Shown: positions 34,360-46,839, numbered from the stretch's first letter. The stretch: DNA of 64,000 bases from Candidatus Bathyarchaeota archaeon (GCA_018652685.1 JABIBQ010000028.1:62001-126000), one strand, 5' to 3'. The notes: generated from the sequence alone by a model not told the origin. Made by a program: numbers and translations.

Positions 34360-34431
34360 GGTTTAACCTCCCTCCGCGGGCTGATAACTCCTGTCACACC
34401 TAAATACGGGGAATCAATCTTTCAGGTAGCC

Positions 34432-35448
34432 TTGAGCAAACTAGTTGGACTCCTCCTTTTCTTGATGATACTCCTAGTCCCTGTTTCGGCTCAATCGACG
34501 GGAGAAATTCCTCATATTGAGGTATATCCTGAGATTGTTGATATCGCGTTTATCGTTAATACCGATAGTGAATTCAATTCAACAAAGACCCAAGAGGCTC
34601 TCAATTATGGGATACCGGTGGTCTACTACGGGGAAAACCCGGAACTATTCAACGAGTTATACAACTTTTCACTGACTTTGACCGGGGAGACCGATAACAC
34701 CACCAAAAATGTTGCACTTGGGGGCGTAATACTCAGACGTAGACCTGTGCTCGTCGAGCAAACATTGAGCATCAAGGACTACTCCTATGACCCGAGTCAT
34801 CTTAATAGAAGCCGCGAGTGGATCGCAAAGTCGTTCAGTTATCCAGACACATCGTTTGATGTCTTTTCTAGAATCGAGCTGGAATACCAGGAACCATACG
34901 GAGTTCTTGAGACCCTGACTGAGATAGTCCAAGTAAATGATACCTCCTCCGAGTTTGACTGGTACGACGTGACTGTTTCACAGACACTGACACCGGGGGC
35001 GAACTCAAGCGGCAGCGACTGGGAGTGGGAATGGCTGACCTATACCATGAACGGCTCAATGGTTGAGTCCAATGTCTTCCTGTCCGATTATGACCAGCCT
35101 CCCTCCGGGGACCTGCCCACGGGGCTCTTCAGTTTCCTCTGGCGGATACTGAACTTCGATCCAAGAGATTTGCTCCCCTGGCTTTACCCACCTCCTATAG
35201 ATGTTGAGGGTTTAGATATGAGCGATTTCAGCCAAGAGTTACTCAACATCAGATATCAGGCTCCTAACAGGTACCAGAAAGCCAACGAGCCCCTTGAGGT
35301 CAGGCACCACTACGTGTTGCGAGTGGGTGAAGGCGAGCCTCTGAAGTTCTGGCAGCAGTCACAGGTCAAGTACGTCAAGGGCAACGTGATCGCTGCACCC
35401 CCCTACTTCTCACCACTCATGGGCGAGGGCTACCTAGAGCTACGATAA
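34432..35448 (+). CDS. exported, sequon-rich protein of unknown function
   Basis: A 338-residue protein starting at TTG 34432 with a signal peptide (KLVGLLLFLMILLVPVSA, cleavage expected near SAQS). The mature chain is acidic and carries at least seven N-x-S/T sites (NST, NFS, NTT, NRS, NDT, NSS, NGS), so it is probably glycosylated by the AglB encoded at 7051. No C-terminal membrane anchor is visible. I recognise no domain. Likely a secreted or surface-attached protein. Confidence 0.6.
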   Translation: MSKLVGLLLFLMILLVPVSAQSTGEIPHIEVYPEIVDIAFIVNTDSEFNSTKTQEALNYGIPVVYYGENPELFNELYNFSLTLTGETDNTTKNVALGGVILRRRPVLVEQTLSIKDYSYDPSHLNRSREWIAKSFSYPDTSFDVFSRIELEYQEPYGVLETLTEIVQVNDTSSEFDWYDVTVSQTLTPGANSSGSDWEWEWLTYTMNGSMVESNVFLSDYDQPPSGDLPTGLFSFLWRILNFDPRDLLPWLYPPPIDVEGLDMSDFSQELLNIRYQAPNRYQKANEPLEVRHHYVLRVGEGEPLKFWQQSQVKYVKGNVIAAPPYFSPLMGEGYLELR

Positions 35449-35480
35449 GCCCTATATCCGACCGGCACAACGGTGCGGGT

Positions 35481-35873
35481 ATGAGTATGATGATTACGCA
35501 GATCGAGGGCTGGAAGCTCAAGGCGGAGTACGACGGTTTCACCGTGATAAGCGGACAGGCTACAAGGGATTCTGATTACGAGGGCTTCAGCCCCGGCAAG
35601 CTGATGGTTGCAGGACTGGGCATGTGCACGGGGATGCACGCAGTCACCTACTTGACAAAGCACGGTATCGAGTACAGTGACCTGGAGCTAGAGCTGACAA
35701 CGGAGGGCGCCGGTAACCCGGCAAGGTATGCCGTGTTCAACATGGGCATCTCCGTGAAGGCCGACCTCAACGAGGAGCACTACAAAGGATTGGCCGAGGA
35801 GTGCAACAGGTGCTTCGTGGGAAACACCATGACACACCAGCCAGAAATCAAGATAGATATTAAAACAGTTTAG
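35481..35873 (+). CDS. OsmC-like peroxiredoxin
   Basis: A 130-residue OsmC/Ohr-family protein. The two conserved cysteines lie in LGMCTGMHAVTYLTKHG and EECNRCFVGNTMTHQP. OsmC proteins reduce organic hydroperoxides with the two cysteines as peroxidatic and resolving residues. The start segment with a G-G or GF-P turn is SPGKLMVAGLG. It overlaps the convergent flavodoxin-like gene by four bases. Confidence 0.85.
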   Translation: MSMMITQIEGWKLKAEYDGFTVISGQATRDSDYEGFSPGKLMVAGLGMCTGMHAVTYLTKHGIEYSDLELELTTEGAGNPARYAVFNMGISVKADLNEEHYKGLAEECNRCFVGNTMTHQPEIKIDIKTV

Positions 35874-36415
35874 AGGCTCTTTCCGAGCTCTCTAGCCTTT
35901 TCCAACAACTCTGCGTTGTCTTTTACGGGCTTGTTCCCACTCCCATGAGCCTTCAAGCCGCCAACAATCTCCATCTCCCAGTAATGGGTCATCCTCTCGT
36001 TGAGCCAGTTCACCACCTCGGTGTAAGCGTCCTGGTTGTCCCATCCGCATGTTACCGCGTTGATGAATTTGACTCCTTTCGGGAACTTGTCGTTGTACTC
36101 TGCTCCGCGGCTCTTGGCGTAATAGTAGAGCCTGTCGATGAACAGTTTGGCTCTGCTGCTCACGTGGTCGTAGTAGATGGGTGTACCGAACACGAGTGCT
36201 CCCATTGACTCGATGTGGGGCATGATCTCTTTGAAACCGTCGTCAGGGTAGCCGTACCCCTCCTCTGCGTCGGTCAATGGGTTGATCTGCATGTCTCCGA
36301 GGTAGAACAGAACTGTCTCGTGCCCCGCCTCTTTCACCCCTTCAAGGGTTGCCTCTACTAGCTTGGCAGTGTTTCCGGTCTTCCTTGGACCTGCTACGAT
36401 TCCTAGTACTTTCAT
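35870..36415 (-). CDS. NADPH-dependent FMN reductase/iron-sulfur flavoprotein-like
   Basis: A 181-residue flavodoxin-fold protein: the phosphate loop GPRKTGNTAKLVEATLEGVKEAG, the second FMN contact FGTPIYYDHVSSRAKLFIDRL, and a final CGWDNQDAYTEVVNWL region. It lacks the compact cysteine motif of true iron-sulfur flavoproteins (ISF), so electron transfer through FMN alone is likely. It lies beside OsmC and near other redox genes. Confidence 0.82.
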   Translation of the reverse strand: MKVLGIVAGPRKTGNTAKLVEATLEGVKEAGHETVLFYLGDMQINPLTDAEEGYGYPDDGFKEIMPHIESMGALVFGTPIYYDHVSSRAKLFIDRLYYYAKSRGAEYNDKFPKGVKFINAVTCGWDNQDAYTEVVNWLNERMTHYWEMEIVGGLKAHGSGNKPVKDNAELLEKARELGKSL

Positions 36416-36448
36416 GATACGTAGGGTTGTGGGTGGGGATTGAAAAGG

Positions 36449-39508
<3,060 letters not shown>

Positions 39509-39543
39509 CTATCCTTATCAGGCATCACTGTTAGCCTCATGGT

Positions 39544-40482
39544 ATGAAGAAGTACAATGTTGAGGGAAGCTGGCCAGCCGTGGTCACCCCATTCGACGAT
39601 AACGACGAGGTCAGCTACGATGTCCTGAGGAAGCTCGTGGGTTTCCAGGCCGAGAACAACAGCACGGGTCTCCTGCTCATGGGCTCAACGGGCGAGGCAA
39701 TTCTGCTCAGTCCGGACGAGAGAAAGAAAATCATCGACACTGTCCTTGACGAGGCCAGGGGAAAGATCCCTGTCATGGTAGGTGTAGCCGCCATGACCAC
39801 GAAGCTGACCATCGAGAACGCCAAGTACGCCAAGGAAGCAGGGGCAGATCTGGGGCTCATAGTCCAGCCGCCCTACATCAAGCCAAAGCAGAGCAGCCTC
39901 TACAAGTACTTCAAGGATGTTGCCGACGCCGTTGACATCCCGCTGGCAATCTACAACAACCCGGAGAGGTGTGGCGTAAACATCGAGCCAGAGACCATCG
40001 CAAGGCTGGCGAGGCACGAGAACATCGTCGCAATCAAGGAGGCAGGACCAAATCCATACGGCGTTATGAGGACGGTGGAGCTGACCAGGGGCGAGTTCAA
40101 CGTCCTGTGCTGCGACTGCGCCTTCTACGCGTTGATACCCGTTGTTATGGCGAGCGGCGGGAAGGGGACAAGCAACGTCACAGGTAGCCTCTGCCCGAGG
40201 GAGATCTCCACCATCAGCAAGCCATGGACCAACTACGACGACGTCCTGAACATGAGGGAGGCACTGTACAAGTACCTGCCACTCATCAGGATGATGTACT
40301 CTGAGACAAACCCGGTGCCCCTCAAGTACGCAATGAGCCTCGTGGGTGCAGACGTAGGCAAACCGAGGAAGCCACTGATGGAGCTATCCGAGCAGAACCA
40401 GAAGGCCATGAAGCAGACAATGGACCGCCTAGGCATTATGGACGAGGACAGCTACCAGAAAGAGTATTTTGGGAGAAAATAA
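39544..40482 (+). CDS. DapA/KDG-aldolase family lyase, first copy
   Basis: A 312-residue class I aldolase of the dihydrodipicolinate synthase superfamily. The Schiff-base lysine is in NIVAIKEAGPNPYG, the catalytic tyrosine in LAIYNNPERCG, and the pyruvate-binding loop in MGSTGEAILLSPDERK. Candidates are 2-keto-3-deoxy-sugar acid aldolase, N-acetylneuraminate lyase-like enzyme or DapA. Divergence from the beta-galactosidase favours a sugar-acid aldolase. A second, distant family member lies at 59296. Confidence 0.85.
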   Translation: MKKYNVEGSWPAVVTPFDDNDEVSYDVLRKLVGFQAENNSTGLLLMGSTGEAILLSPDERKKIIDTVLDEARGKIPVMVGVAAMTTKLTIENAKYAKEAGADLGLIVQPPYIKPKQSSLYKYFKDVADAVDIPLAIYNNPERCGVNIEPETIARLARHENIVAIKEAGPNPYGVMRTVELTRGEFNVLCCDCAFYALIPVVMASGGKGTSNVTGSLCPREISTISKPWTNYDDVLNMREALYKYLPLIRMMYSETNPVPLKYAMSLVGADVGKPRKPLMELSEQNQKAMKQTMDRLGIMDEDSYQKEYFGRK

Positions 40483-40485
40483 TCT

Positions 40486-40505
40486 CCCTTTTTTAAAAAA
40501 TAGGG
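40486..40505. terminator. bidirectional terminator between DapA-like and GYD genes
   Basis: CCCTTTTTTAAAAAATAGGG is a nearly perfect palindrome of an A/T centre with short G/C ends, filling the 23-base gap between two convergent genes. Read either way it gives a T-run, the archaeal termination signal. Confidence 0.55.
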
Positions 40506-40790
40506 TTATTTTATCGAATCAACGAACGCGTCGATGGTCATCGAGGGCATGCTAAGTATCTTGACGGTTCCCCTGCTTCCCAGCTCGACACTCATTTTGA
40601 ACACGGCGTCGTTGTCAGGAGCCTCAACAAGTGAGACAAAGTCGTATGGTCCCAGGGTCGCATACTGTTCCACGACCTTTACGCCGTACTTCTCGACCTC
40701 CTTGTTGACTTCCTTGATGCGCTGGGGCTTTTTCTTGATGGTTGTCAGTCCCTCGTTTGTTAGCGTTGACAATAGGATGTATTTCGCCAC
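40506..40790 (-). CDS. GYD-domain protein
   Basis: A 94-residue protein with the GYD-domain outline: a beta-start KYILLSTLTNEG, a helix (KKKPQRIKEVNKEVEKYGVKV), the G-x-YD motif in YATLGPYDFVSLVEA and a closing T-V-x-I strand (RGTVKILSM). Members are small dimeric ferredoxin-like folds of unknown function; stress-related roles are guessed from genome context. The gene stands alone. Confidence 0.8.
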   Translation of the reverse strand: MAKYILLSTLTNEGLTTIKKKPQRIKEVNKEVEKYGVKVVEQYATLGPYDFVSLVEAPDNDAVFKMSVELGSRGTVKILSMPSMTIDAFVDSIK

Positions 40791-40837
40791 CTATTTCACC
40801 ATAAAATTGGTGACAGGTAGAGTTGATATGGGTATCG

Positions 40838-42181
40838 TTACAGGCCCAGGAACCTTCCCTGACCCGGCTCCCCCACGATCTCCCCGTCAACGTACGTCTC
40901 GATGCCCCTGACGTAGGTGGCAACCGGGACACCTTTCACCTCCCAGCCCTCGTATGGCGTCCAGTGGGTCTTGGTCTTCGCGTTTTCTCCCCTGATCACC
41001 GACTCTTTCTCCCGGTCAATGACCACGAGGTCCGCATCAGATCCCACCTTGATTGTTCCCTTCCTCGGGTAGAGTCCAATTACTTTTGCCGGATTCGTTG
41101 ACGCGCACTCGAAGAGGCGTTCAAGCCCGAGCCTGCCCTCGTTCACCGCAGTCAGCAATAACGACAGCATGGACTCGATTGCGGGTAATCCGGGCGGGGA
41201 CTTCCAGATGTTATCAGCACCTCTTTTCTTCTCCTCCTCGGCGTGGGTCGCGTGGTCGCTGGCGATGACGTTGACAGTTCCATCGTTCAGTGCCTCCCAG
41301 AGTGCGTCCGAGTCAGCTTTTGTTCTCAGTGGCGTCCACTGCTGGGCGTATGGTCCCAGATTCTTCGTGTTATCATAGTTGAGGAACAGGTGGTCTGGCC
41401 TCACCTCAGCGGTGATTTTGCCCATGTAACCCTTCATCAACTTGATCATCTGGACGGTCTCGGTCGTTGATACCTCCCTGAAGTGGGCCCTCACCCCGGC
41501 GTCATGGGCGAGGAGTATCCGTTTCGCCCCTCCAAGTGACTCCGCGACGTGGGGGAAGTGGTCCATATAGTCTGCGAGGGTGTTCCTCCCCGATTCCTTG
41601 AGCCCGTTCATGGTCTTATTGACGAGATCGGACTCCCTGCAGTTGAGCAATGCGAGACCATCAACCTCCTTGATCCTTTTCAATGCCTCGTAGAGGACTC
41701 CCGTGTTCTCCATTCCTGTGGGCCTGTCTCCTAACTCATCAAACACCGGGAAGGCGATGATTCCAGCCTCACGTGCCTTCTTGATCTCGTCAAGCCCGTC
41801 CGCGTAGACCGCCATCTGGAGCATGTAGTCAACATACGCCTTGCCCTCGATGATCCATCTCTTTCCCTCAATGGTCTCATGGCTGTTGGTCACGGGGCTG
41901 TTGTTTGGCTCATCAACAACGGTTGTTACCCCACCAGCAGCCGCGGCCCTGGTCCCAGTCAAGAAATCCTCTTTCTGGGTGAAGCCGGGCTCCCTGAAGT
42001 GGACGTGGAGGTCAACTAGACCCGGTGCGATGAGTTTTCCCCCGACATTAACTGTTCTTTTCGCTCCCTGACCTGAAACCTGACCGACGGCGGTTATCTT
42101 CCCGTCCTTGACCGCCAGGCTGCCCTTGATTATCCCATTCTCGGTAAGTATGCTGGCGTTGGTGAAGATGAGGTCGTCCAT
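40838..42181 (-). CDS. pyrC: dihydroorotase
   Basis: A 447-residue cyclic amidohydrolase. Zinc ligands lie in DLHVHFREPGFTQKEDF, with further ligands in HDAGVRAHF and the catalytic aspartate in IASDHATHAEEEK. A start with TENGIIKGSLAVKDGKI and the end QGRFLGL match archaeal and bacterial class I dihydroorotases (pyrimidine synthesis). Allantoinase and hydantoinase are close relatives; without other pyr genes nearby the choice is not certain. It lies upstream of the GYD gene by 47 bases on the same strand. Confidence 0.82.
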   Translation of the reverse strand: MDDLIFTNASILTENGIIKGSLAVKDGKITAVGQVSGQGAKRTVNVGGKLIAPGLVDLHVHFREPGFTQKEDFLTGTRAAAAGGVTTVVDEPNNSPVTNSHETIEGKRWIIEGKAYVDYMLQMAVYADGLDEIKKAREAGIIAFPVFDELGDRPTGMENTGVLYEALKRIKEVDGLALLNCRESDLVNKTMNGLKESGRNTLADYMDHFPHVAESLGGAKRILLAHDAGVRAHFREVSTTETVQMIKLMKGYMGKITAEVRPDHLFLNYDNTKNLGPYAQQWTPLRTKADSDALWEALNDGTVNVIASDHATHAEEEKKRGADNIWKSPPGLPAIESMLSLLLTAVNEGRLGLERLFECASTNPAKVIGLYPRKGTIKVGSDADLVVIDREKESVIRGENAKTKTHWTPYEGWEVKGVPVATYVRGIETYVDGEIVGEPGQGRFLGL

Positions 42182-42282
42182 GCTGAATCCCGTAATAATA
42201 CCCTGATTTCGTATAAATTGTGAAGGGTGGTGAACATATGAATCAAATGATTGTAATTAGTTCTCGATTAATAACTTAGAAA

Positions 42283-42357
42283 TGGAGCCTCGAACGGGAT
42301 TCGAACCCGCGGCCTACACCTTACGAGGGTGCCGCTCTACCACTGAGCTACCGAGGC
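42283..42357 (-). tRNA. tRNA-Thr (anticodon CGT)
   Basis: Acceptor GCCTCGG pairs with TCGAGGC (one G-T), the T arm is GCGGGTTCGAATCCCGT and the anticodon loop CTCGTAA carries CGT. Encoded CCA lies at 42283-42285. It resembles the tRNA-Thr at 32767 along most of its length, including the first bases after CCA (TTTC), suggesting duplication of an isoacceptor gene. Confidence 0.95.
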
Positions 42358-42405
42358 ACTGTATTGCCTGTAATGGTACAGGCTGTTAAAAAATAATGTG
42401 GAAGG

Positions 42406-43566
42406 CTAGGTCCAGGCGATGATGCCCTTCTTCTTGAGCTCCTCGTAGTACTCCTCTGACTTTCCCAGGATCTCGCAGATCACGTGCTTGTTGTCCTGTC
42501 CCAATACTGGTGCAGGACTCCTGATCTCCGGCTGAGTCTTGCTCATCTTGAAGGGGAAGGTTATCGCCTTGTACTTGCCCGCCGTGGGGTGCTCGATCTC
42601 TTGGAACATTCCACGAGCCTCAAGGTGTGGGTCAGCAACCGTGTCGTCAAGGTGGTAGATGGGCGCAACTGGAAGCTTTGCCTTTAGGATGAACTCGACT
42701 GCCTCATCCCTGTCGGTCTCGCTTGCCCATTTCTCCAGCTTCTCCTTGGTAATTTCATCGTCATCGAAGAGAGTCTTGATGGCGTCAACCGCCTTGGGGC
42801 TGTACGCCCCGATCCTGATGTAGCCGCCGTCCTTTGTCTTGAACATGCCACCAACGCCTCCTCCGGGGTTGTCCCTCCTCATCTCCCATGGCTTCACCTG
42901 TCCAAGCTGGTACAGTGTGACCCCTGGGTTGAACGCCGTCATGATGTCGAGCTGGGCTAGGTCAAGCATCTGTCCCTCGCCTGTCCTGTCCCGGTGACGT
43001 AGTGCTGCGAGTATACCCATGGCTGCCATGGTTCCTGGTCCTATGTCCCCGTAGGCCATAGCCATCTCGATTGGTGGTCCCTCTGGGTCTACTCCATCTC
43101 CTGTGAGCCTTGTGTGGCTGCTCATGGCCTCCGCGATCATGGCATAGCTTTTCCTTTCCTTGTATGGGCCTGTCTGGCCGAAGCCGCTGAGGGCTGCGTA
43201 GATAATGTCAGGCTTTAGCTCCTGTAGCACATCATAACCCAAACCCATCCTCTCCATGGCTCCAACACTCATGTTCTGGACCAGCACATCGGCTGAGCTG
43301 ATGAGCTCCTTGAGGAGTGCAAGACCCTCTGGGTCCTTTGTGTTGAGTGTAACGTCCTTCTTGTTGAGGTTCAGGTGGTGGAACGTGTACGGGATCCCTC
43401 CGTAAACTCCGCTTCGGCTCAACCTGTCAATGGCGCCCCACGGGGGCTCAACCCTGATAACCTCCGCTCCGAGATATGCTAGCATCATGGTGCTCCATGG
43501 TCCGTACCAAACGTGTGTCATGTCAACGACCCTGATATCATCGAGGGGCATCTTTTTCTCTGTCAT
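42406..43566 (-). CDS. CaiB/BaiF family CoA-transferase (family III)
   Basis: A 386-residue class III CoA-transferase: start LDDIRVVDMTHVWYGPWSTMMLAYLGAEVIRVE split over the first helix, then LNLNKKDVTLNTKDPEGLALL and LVQNMSVGAMERMGL (normally the catalytic-aspartate region ..D.LIENFRPG; here it is DVLVQNMSVGA). The catalytic aspartate near residue 167-170 fits AYGDIGPGTMAAMGILAAL. It swaps CoA between organic acids, as for carnitine, formate/oxalate or bile acids. A link to the carnitine-like cluster at 59-63 kb is possible but not adjacent. Confidence 0.82.
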   Translation of the reverse strand: MTEKKMPLDDIRVVDMTHVWYGPWSTMMLAYLGAEVIRVEPPWGAIDRLSRSGVYGGIPYTFHHLNLNKKDVTLNTKDPEGLALLKELISSADVLVQNMSVGAMERMGLGYDVLQELKPDIIYAALSGFGQTGPYKERKSYAMIAEAMSSHTRLTGDGVDPEGPPIEMAMAYGDIGPGTMAAMGILAALRHRDRTGEGQMLDLAQLDIMTAFNPGVTLYQLGQVKPWEMRRDNPGGGVGGMFKTKDGGYIRIGAYSPKAVDAIKTLFDDDEITKEKLEKWASETDRDEAVEFILKAKLPVAPIYHLDDTVADPHLEARGMFQEIEHPTAGKYKAITFPFKMSKTQPEIRSPAPVLGQDNKHVICEILGKSEEYYEELKKKGIIAWT

Positions 43567-43794
43567 TCTGGTTGTACGCTCCGTAAATCAACTTACTTCT
43601 TGATACTACAATAAAAAAACTCTCAATTCAACGTACGATCGTAATTATTGTATTTACTGTCTAAAGTAAACTCAATCAGCCCATGATTGCTGAGGAGAAT
43701 TCTTTACTCGGTCAGAACCCTTACTGGGCACTCTTCAAGACACCGATTAAAAGCCAAGTTTTAATCTGTGTGCGTCGAAATCAGGGTGAAAGCT

Positions 43795-44787
43795 ATGCCC
43801 ACTGTAAGCGAGATCGGTGAACGCAGCCTTATCGAGATATTCATGAAGCACCTCACGCCCATGCCAGATATGCCCATCCCCTTCTGGGACGACGCATCTG
43901 CCATTGACATCGGTAACAACAGGGCAATCGTGGTCAACACAGACATGCTTGTGTGGGAGACGGATATCCCGAAGGGGATGACCCCGTTCCAGGCGGCAAG
44001 GAAGGCCGTTGTTATGAACATCAGCGACCTGGCGGCAAAGGGCGTCAAGCCCATCGCGTTCATGCCCAGCCTCGCAATCCCCAGCGATTACAGTGTCGGG
44101 GATGCAGAGGAGCTGCTTAAGGGCTTCGAAGCCGGGGCCAGGATGTATGACTCCTACGTGGTCGGCGGCGACACCAACGAGGCGTACGACGTCATTATCT
44201 CGGGGCTTGCAATGGGCATAACAGAGTCAAAGAAGATTATGAAGCGAGATAACGGCGTCAAGCCAGGGCACAAGCTGGCGGTGACCGGCGACTTTGGGCT
44301 GACCTCCGCGGGGTTCAAGTACCTCCTGGACGACACGCCGCTGCCCGATGCACTCAATGAAACAATCCTGAACTCGATCTATCTTCCAGAGGCGCGGGTA
44401 AATGAAGGGATTGCCCTCGCTGAAACCGGATGCGTTACCAGCTGCATGGACTCCAGCGACGGGCTCAGCGTCAGCCTCTACGACCTCATGAGGAGCAGCG
44501 GGTACGGGTTCACTTTGGACCAAATCCCGGTTCACCCCACCGCGGAAAAGTTTGCGGTCTACAACGACCTTAACCCTAACGACTTGGCCCTGTTCGGGGG
44601 CGAGGAGTACGAGCTGGTGTTCACGTACTCGCCCAGGAACCGAAGGAAGATCGCACGTGCCCTAGAGGACGTGGAATGCGAGTTGATAACTATCGGGACA
44701 GTCTCGGAGAGCGATGAAATCGTTTACGCTCACGAGGGGGAAGTTGTCCCAATCAAGAAAGGTGGATGGGACCACTTCAACGCCTGA
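43795..44787 (+). CDS. thiL: thiamine-monophosphate kinase
   Basis: A 330-residue ThiL. The N-terminal EIGERSLIEIFMKHL, metal-binding DDASAIDI, VVNTDMLVWETDIP and NISDLAAKGVKP are the family markers, together with VVGGDTNEA and the ATP region MDSSDGLSVSL. It makes thiamine diphosphate from the monophosphate. ATG 43795, preceded by AGGGTGA, is preferred; the frame extends nine residues further upstream. It stands in its own unit, with a TATA-like AAGTTTTAATC about 35 bases upstream. Confidence 0.92.
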   Translation: MPTVSEIGERSLIEIFMKHLTPMPDMPIPFWDDASAIDIGNNRAIVVNTDMLVWETDIPKGMTPFQAARKAVVMNISDLAAKGVKPIAFMPSLAIPSDYSVGDAEELLKGFEAGARMYDSYVVGGDTNEAYDVIISGLAMGITESKKIMKRDNGVKPGHKLAVTGDFGLTSAGFKYLLDDTPLPDALNETILNSIYLPEARVNEGIALAETGCVTSCMDSSDGLSVSLYDLMRSSGYGFTLDQIPVHPTAEKFAVYNDLNPNDLALFGGEEYELVFTYSPRNRRKIARALEDVECELITIGTVSESDEIVYAHEGEVVPIKKGGWDHFNA

Positions 44788-44830
44788 CGCGGCTCAAAGG
44801 TTTATTTTACCAGTGGACAATAGTCTAATC

Positions 44831-45691
44831 ATGGAACGCAGATTACCCGTCTCAAAACCACTTCTCCTAGTCATCATTGGCTTGATAATAGGACTCAGCC
44901 TAGGCCTGGGATCAGGTTATGCGGTTTTCTACCCAAACATGGTCAACGAGAGGAGCAGGACCATTGAGGGACAGGTGATGGATGTCGAGGAAGACGTGGC
45001 TGGGCTAGGAGTCAGTCTAGACTCCATGAACCGGAGTATAGCTGTCATCGGGGACAGTCTTGAAGGCATACTTGCCCTGACCGACATCATCGACGGTGTT
45101 TCCGATAGAGTGACGACCATCGAGAACGGGCAGGTCACGCTGAACAGCGAGCTGGATGATGTGGAGGACACATTAAACCAGCTAAACGAGGACTTTGTGA
45201 CCCTAGACGATGACTGGGATGGGGTCGTCAACGAATTCGCCGACCTAATCTCAGCTTACAATTCTATGAACATTGAGCTAAAAGCAGCTCAAGATCTTGT
45301 CAGGGAGAACGACGGAATCAGAATCTTCACCGCCTATATGGCAAACCCGTCTTCCTATTTCAAGGAGGCAATAAACGACGAGGTCTACGCCCTCCTGGTG
45401 TTGGAGAGCCAGGATTTCTCTGAGTGGGCGACACTGGTTGGTCTCAACTCTGCAAATATCATTCTGCTTCAAGACATCGACACGTTAATGGGAACTTTGG
45501 TTTGGAATCCAACGAACAACACCGAGGTCGGAGACAATAGCTACCAGGTGAAACTTGAGACATACTTCCCGTTCGAGTTCGACCCCGCTAGCGTGAGTAT
45601 CAACAAGATACGAATCGAGGTAAGGGCCACGATAAATCTCGAAACCCAGGTAATTACCCTCCTACAGATAGGCACTGTAGAAGTAGTTTGA
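44831..45691 (+). CDS. membrane-anchored coiled-coil surface protein, unknown
   Basis: A 286-residue protein. Residues 10-33 form one N-terminal membrane helix (LLLVIIGLIIGLSLGLGSGY), residues about 40-145 form a coiled coil with repeated acidic heptads (VEEDVAGLG, LDDVEDTLNQLNEDFVTLDDD), and a beta-rich C-terminal domain follows, with N-x-T/S sites (NRS, NNT). ATG 44831 lies 25 bases after a TTTATTTTAC box, so the transcript is leaderless; the longer frame into thiL is unlikely. Likely faces outward. I recognise no family. Confidence 0.65.
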   Translation: MERRLPVSKPLLLVIIGLIIGLSLGLGSGYAVFYPNMVNERSRTIEGQVMDVEEDVAGLGVSLDSMNRSIAVIGDSLEGILALTDIIDGVSDRVTTIENGQVTLNSELDDVEDTLNQLNEDFVTLDDDWDGVVNEFADLISAYNSMNIELKAAQDLVRENDGIRIFTAYMANPSSYFKEAINDEVYALLVLESQDFSEWATLVGLNSANIILLQDIDTLMGTLVWNPTNNTEVGDNSYQVKLETYFPFEFDPASVSINKIRIEVRATINLETQVITLLQIGTVEVV

Positions 45692-45692
45692 T

Positions 45693-45769
45693 TGGCGCCG
45701 CCGTTCGGAATCGAACCGAAGACCAACTGCTTAACAGGCAGACGCTCTACCGAGCTGAGCTACGGCGGC
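45693..45769 (-). tRNA. tRNA-Asn (anticodon GTT)
   Basis: Acceptor GCCGCCG/CGGCGGC pairs fully, the T arm is TCGGTTCGATTCCGA, and the anticodon loop CTGTTAA carries GTT. Discriminator G is followed by encoded CCA (45693-45695). It ends two bases after the stop of the coiled-coil gene on the other strand. Confidence 0.95.
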
Positions 45770-45864
45770 TCGCGCTTTCCCAAATAAGGTCTAAACAATA
45801 TTAAACTTTGCTCCGTCGGAAAACCCGCGGTAAAACTGATGTATTCAACCGACTACAATTACTC

Positions 45865-46839
45865 ATGAAACTCGACCTCGGAGACGTTTTCGACCCAAGC
45901 GAGATCTGGGCCGCACGTAACAGGATCAAACAGTACATCTACAGGACACCCCTAATCTTCAGCGACTCGCTGAGCAAGCTCACGGGAAGCGAGATATATA
46001 TCAAGCCAGAATGCTGGCAGAGGTGCGGCTGCTTCAAAGTACGCGGGGCGGTGAGCCACGTTTCATCCTTGACCCAGGGTGAACTTGACAAAGGTCTGGT
46101 TACGGCATCCAGTGGAAACCACGCGCTGGCCGTTGCCTTCGCGTCAACACTGTTTGGGAGGCCACCGACGAGGATCTATGTACCGGAGGACGCCGACCCA
46201 GCCAAGGTCAAGCGGATCATGGAGTGGGAGCCAGAGCTAATCTACCATGGAAACAGCTTTTTCGACGCCTACAAGGAGTCCAGGCGGTACGAGAAGGAGA
46301 CAGGCGCGACCTTCGTTCACAGCCACGGTGACCGTCGGGTCATAGCTGGGCAGGGGACCATCGGCCTTGAGGTCATGGAGGACCTACCTGATGTTGACAC
46401 AATCATCGTGCCAATTGGTGGAGGTGGACTGATCTCAGGGATATCAGTTGCGGCCAAGACCATCTCAGACGACATCAGGATCGTCGGTGTGGAGCCATCA
46501 GCCGCCCCAGGCGCCTACACCTCGCTCAGGGACGGGGTGGCGCACGAGGAGATTGAGATAGAGGAGAGCATTGCCGACGGCCTGCTGGGTGGGTTTGGTA
46601 GTCTTCCTTTCCAGATCTGTAGCAAGACGGTTGATGAGACCCACCTGGTGGAGGACTCCGAGATCATCGAGGCAATGAGGGCGTTCCAGAGGGAGGAGCA
46701 GCTGATGGTTGAGGCCGCGTCATCGGTGGGGCTCGCAGGTTTGATGACTGGGAAGGTGGAGGCGAAAGGAGAGAAGGTGGTTATCATCGTTACAAGCAGG
46801 AACATCGACGCTGCCAGGTACAACCAGCTCATCTCCTAG
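45865..46839 (+). CDS. PLP-dependent threonine/serine dehydratase family protein
   Basis: A 324-residue fold-type II PLP enzyme. The cofactor lysine lies in CGCFKVRGAVSHV, where the usual S-F-K-x-R-G has cysteine before phenylalanine; the phosphate-binding glycine loop is VPIGGGGLISGISV, and SSGNHALAVAFAS binds the substrate carboxylate. It matches threonine/serine dehydratases and serine racemases; no ACT regulatory domain is present, so it is the catabolic form. ATG 45865 gives the conserved start; TTG 45808 is in frame. Confidence 0.83.
   Translation: MKLDLGDVFDPSEIWAARNRIKQYIYRTPLIFSDSLSKLTGSEIYIKPECWQRCGCFKVRGAVSHVSSLTQGELDKGLVTASSGNHALAVAFASTLFGRPPTRIYVPEDADPAKVKRIMEWEPELIYHGNSFFDAYKESRRYEKETGATFVHSHGDRRVIAGQGTIGLEVMEDLPDVDTIIVPIGGGGLISGISVAAKTISDDIRIVGVEPSAAPGAYTSLRDGVAHEEIEIEESIADGLLGGFGSLPFQICSKTVDETHLVEDSEIIEAMRAFQREEQLMVEAASSVGLAGLMTGKVEAKGEKVVIIVTSRNIDAARYNQLIS

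Noticed and set aside
43681-43794. A short frame from ATG 43682 reading into thiL in another phase
   Set aside because: It overlaps the thiL start out of frame, has no motif and no promoter-like sequence at the right distance.
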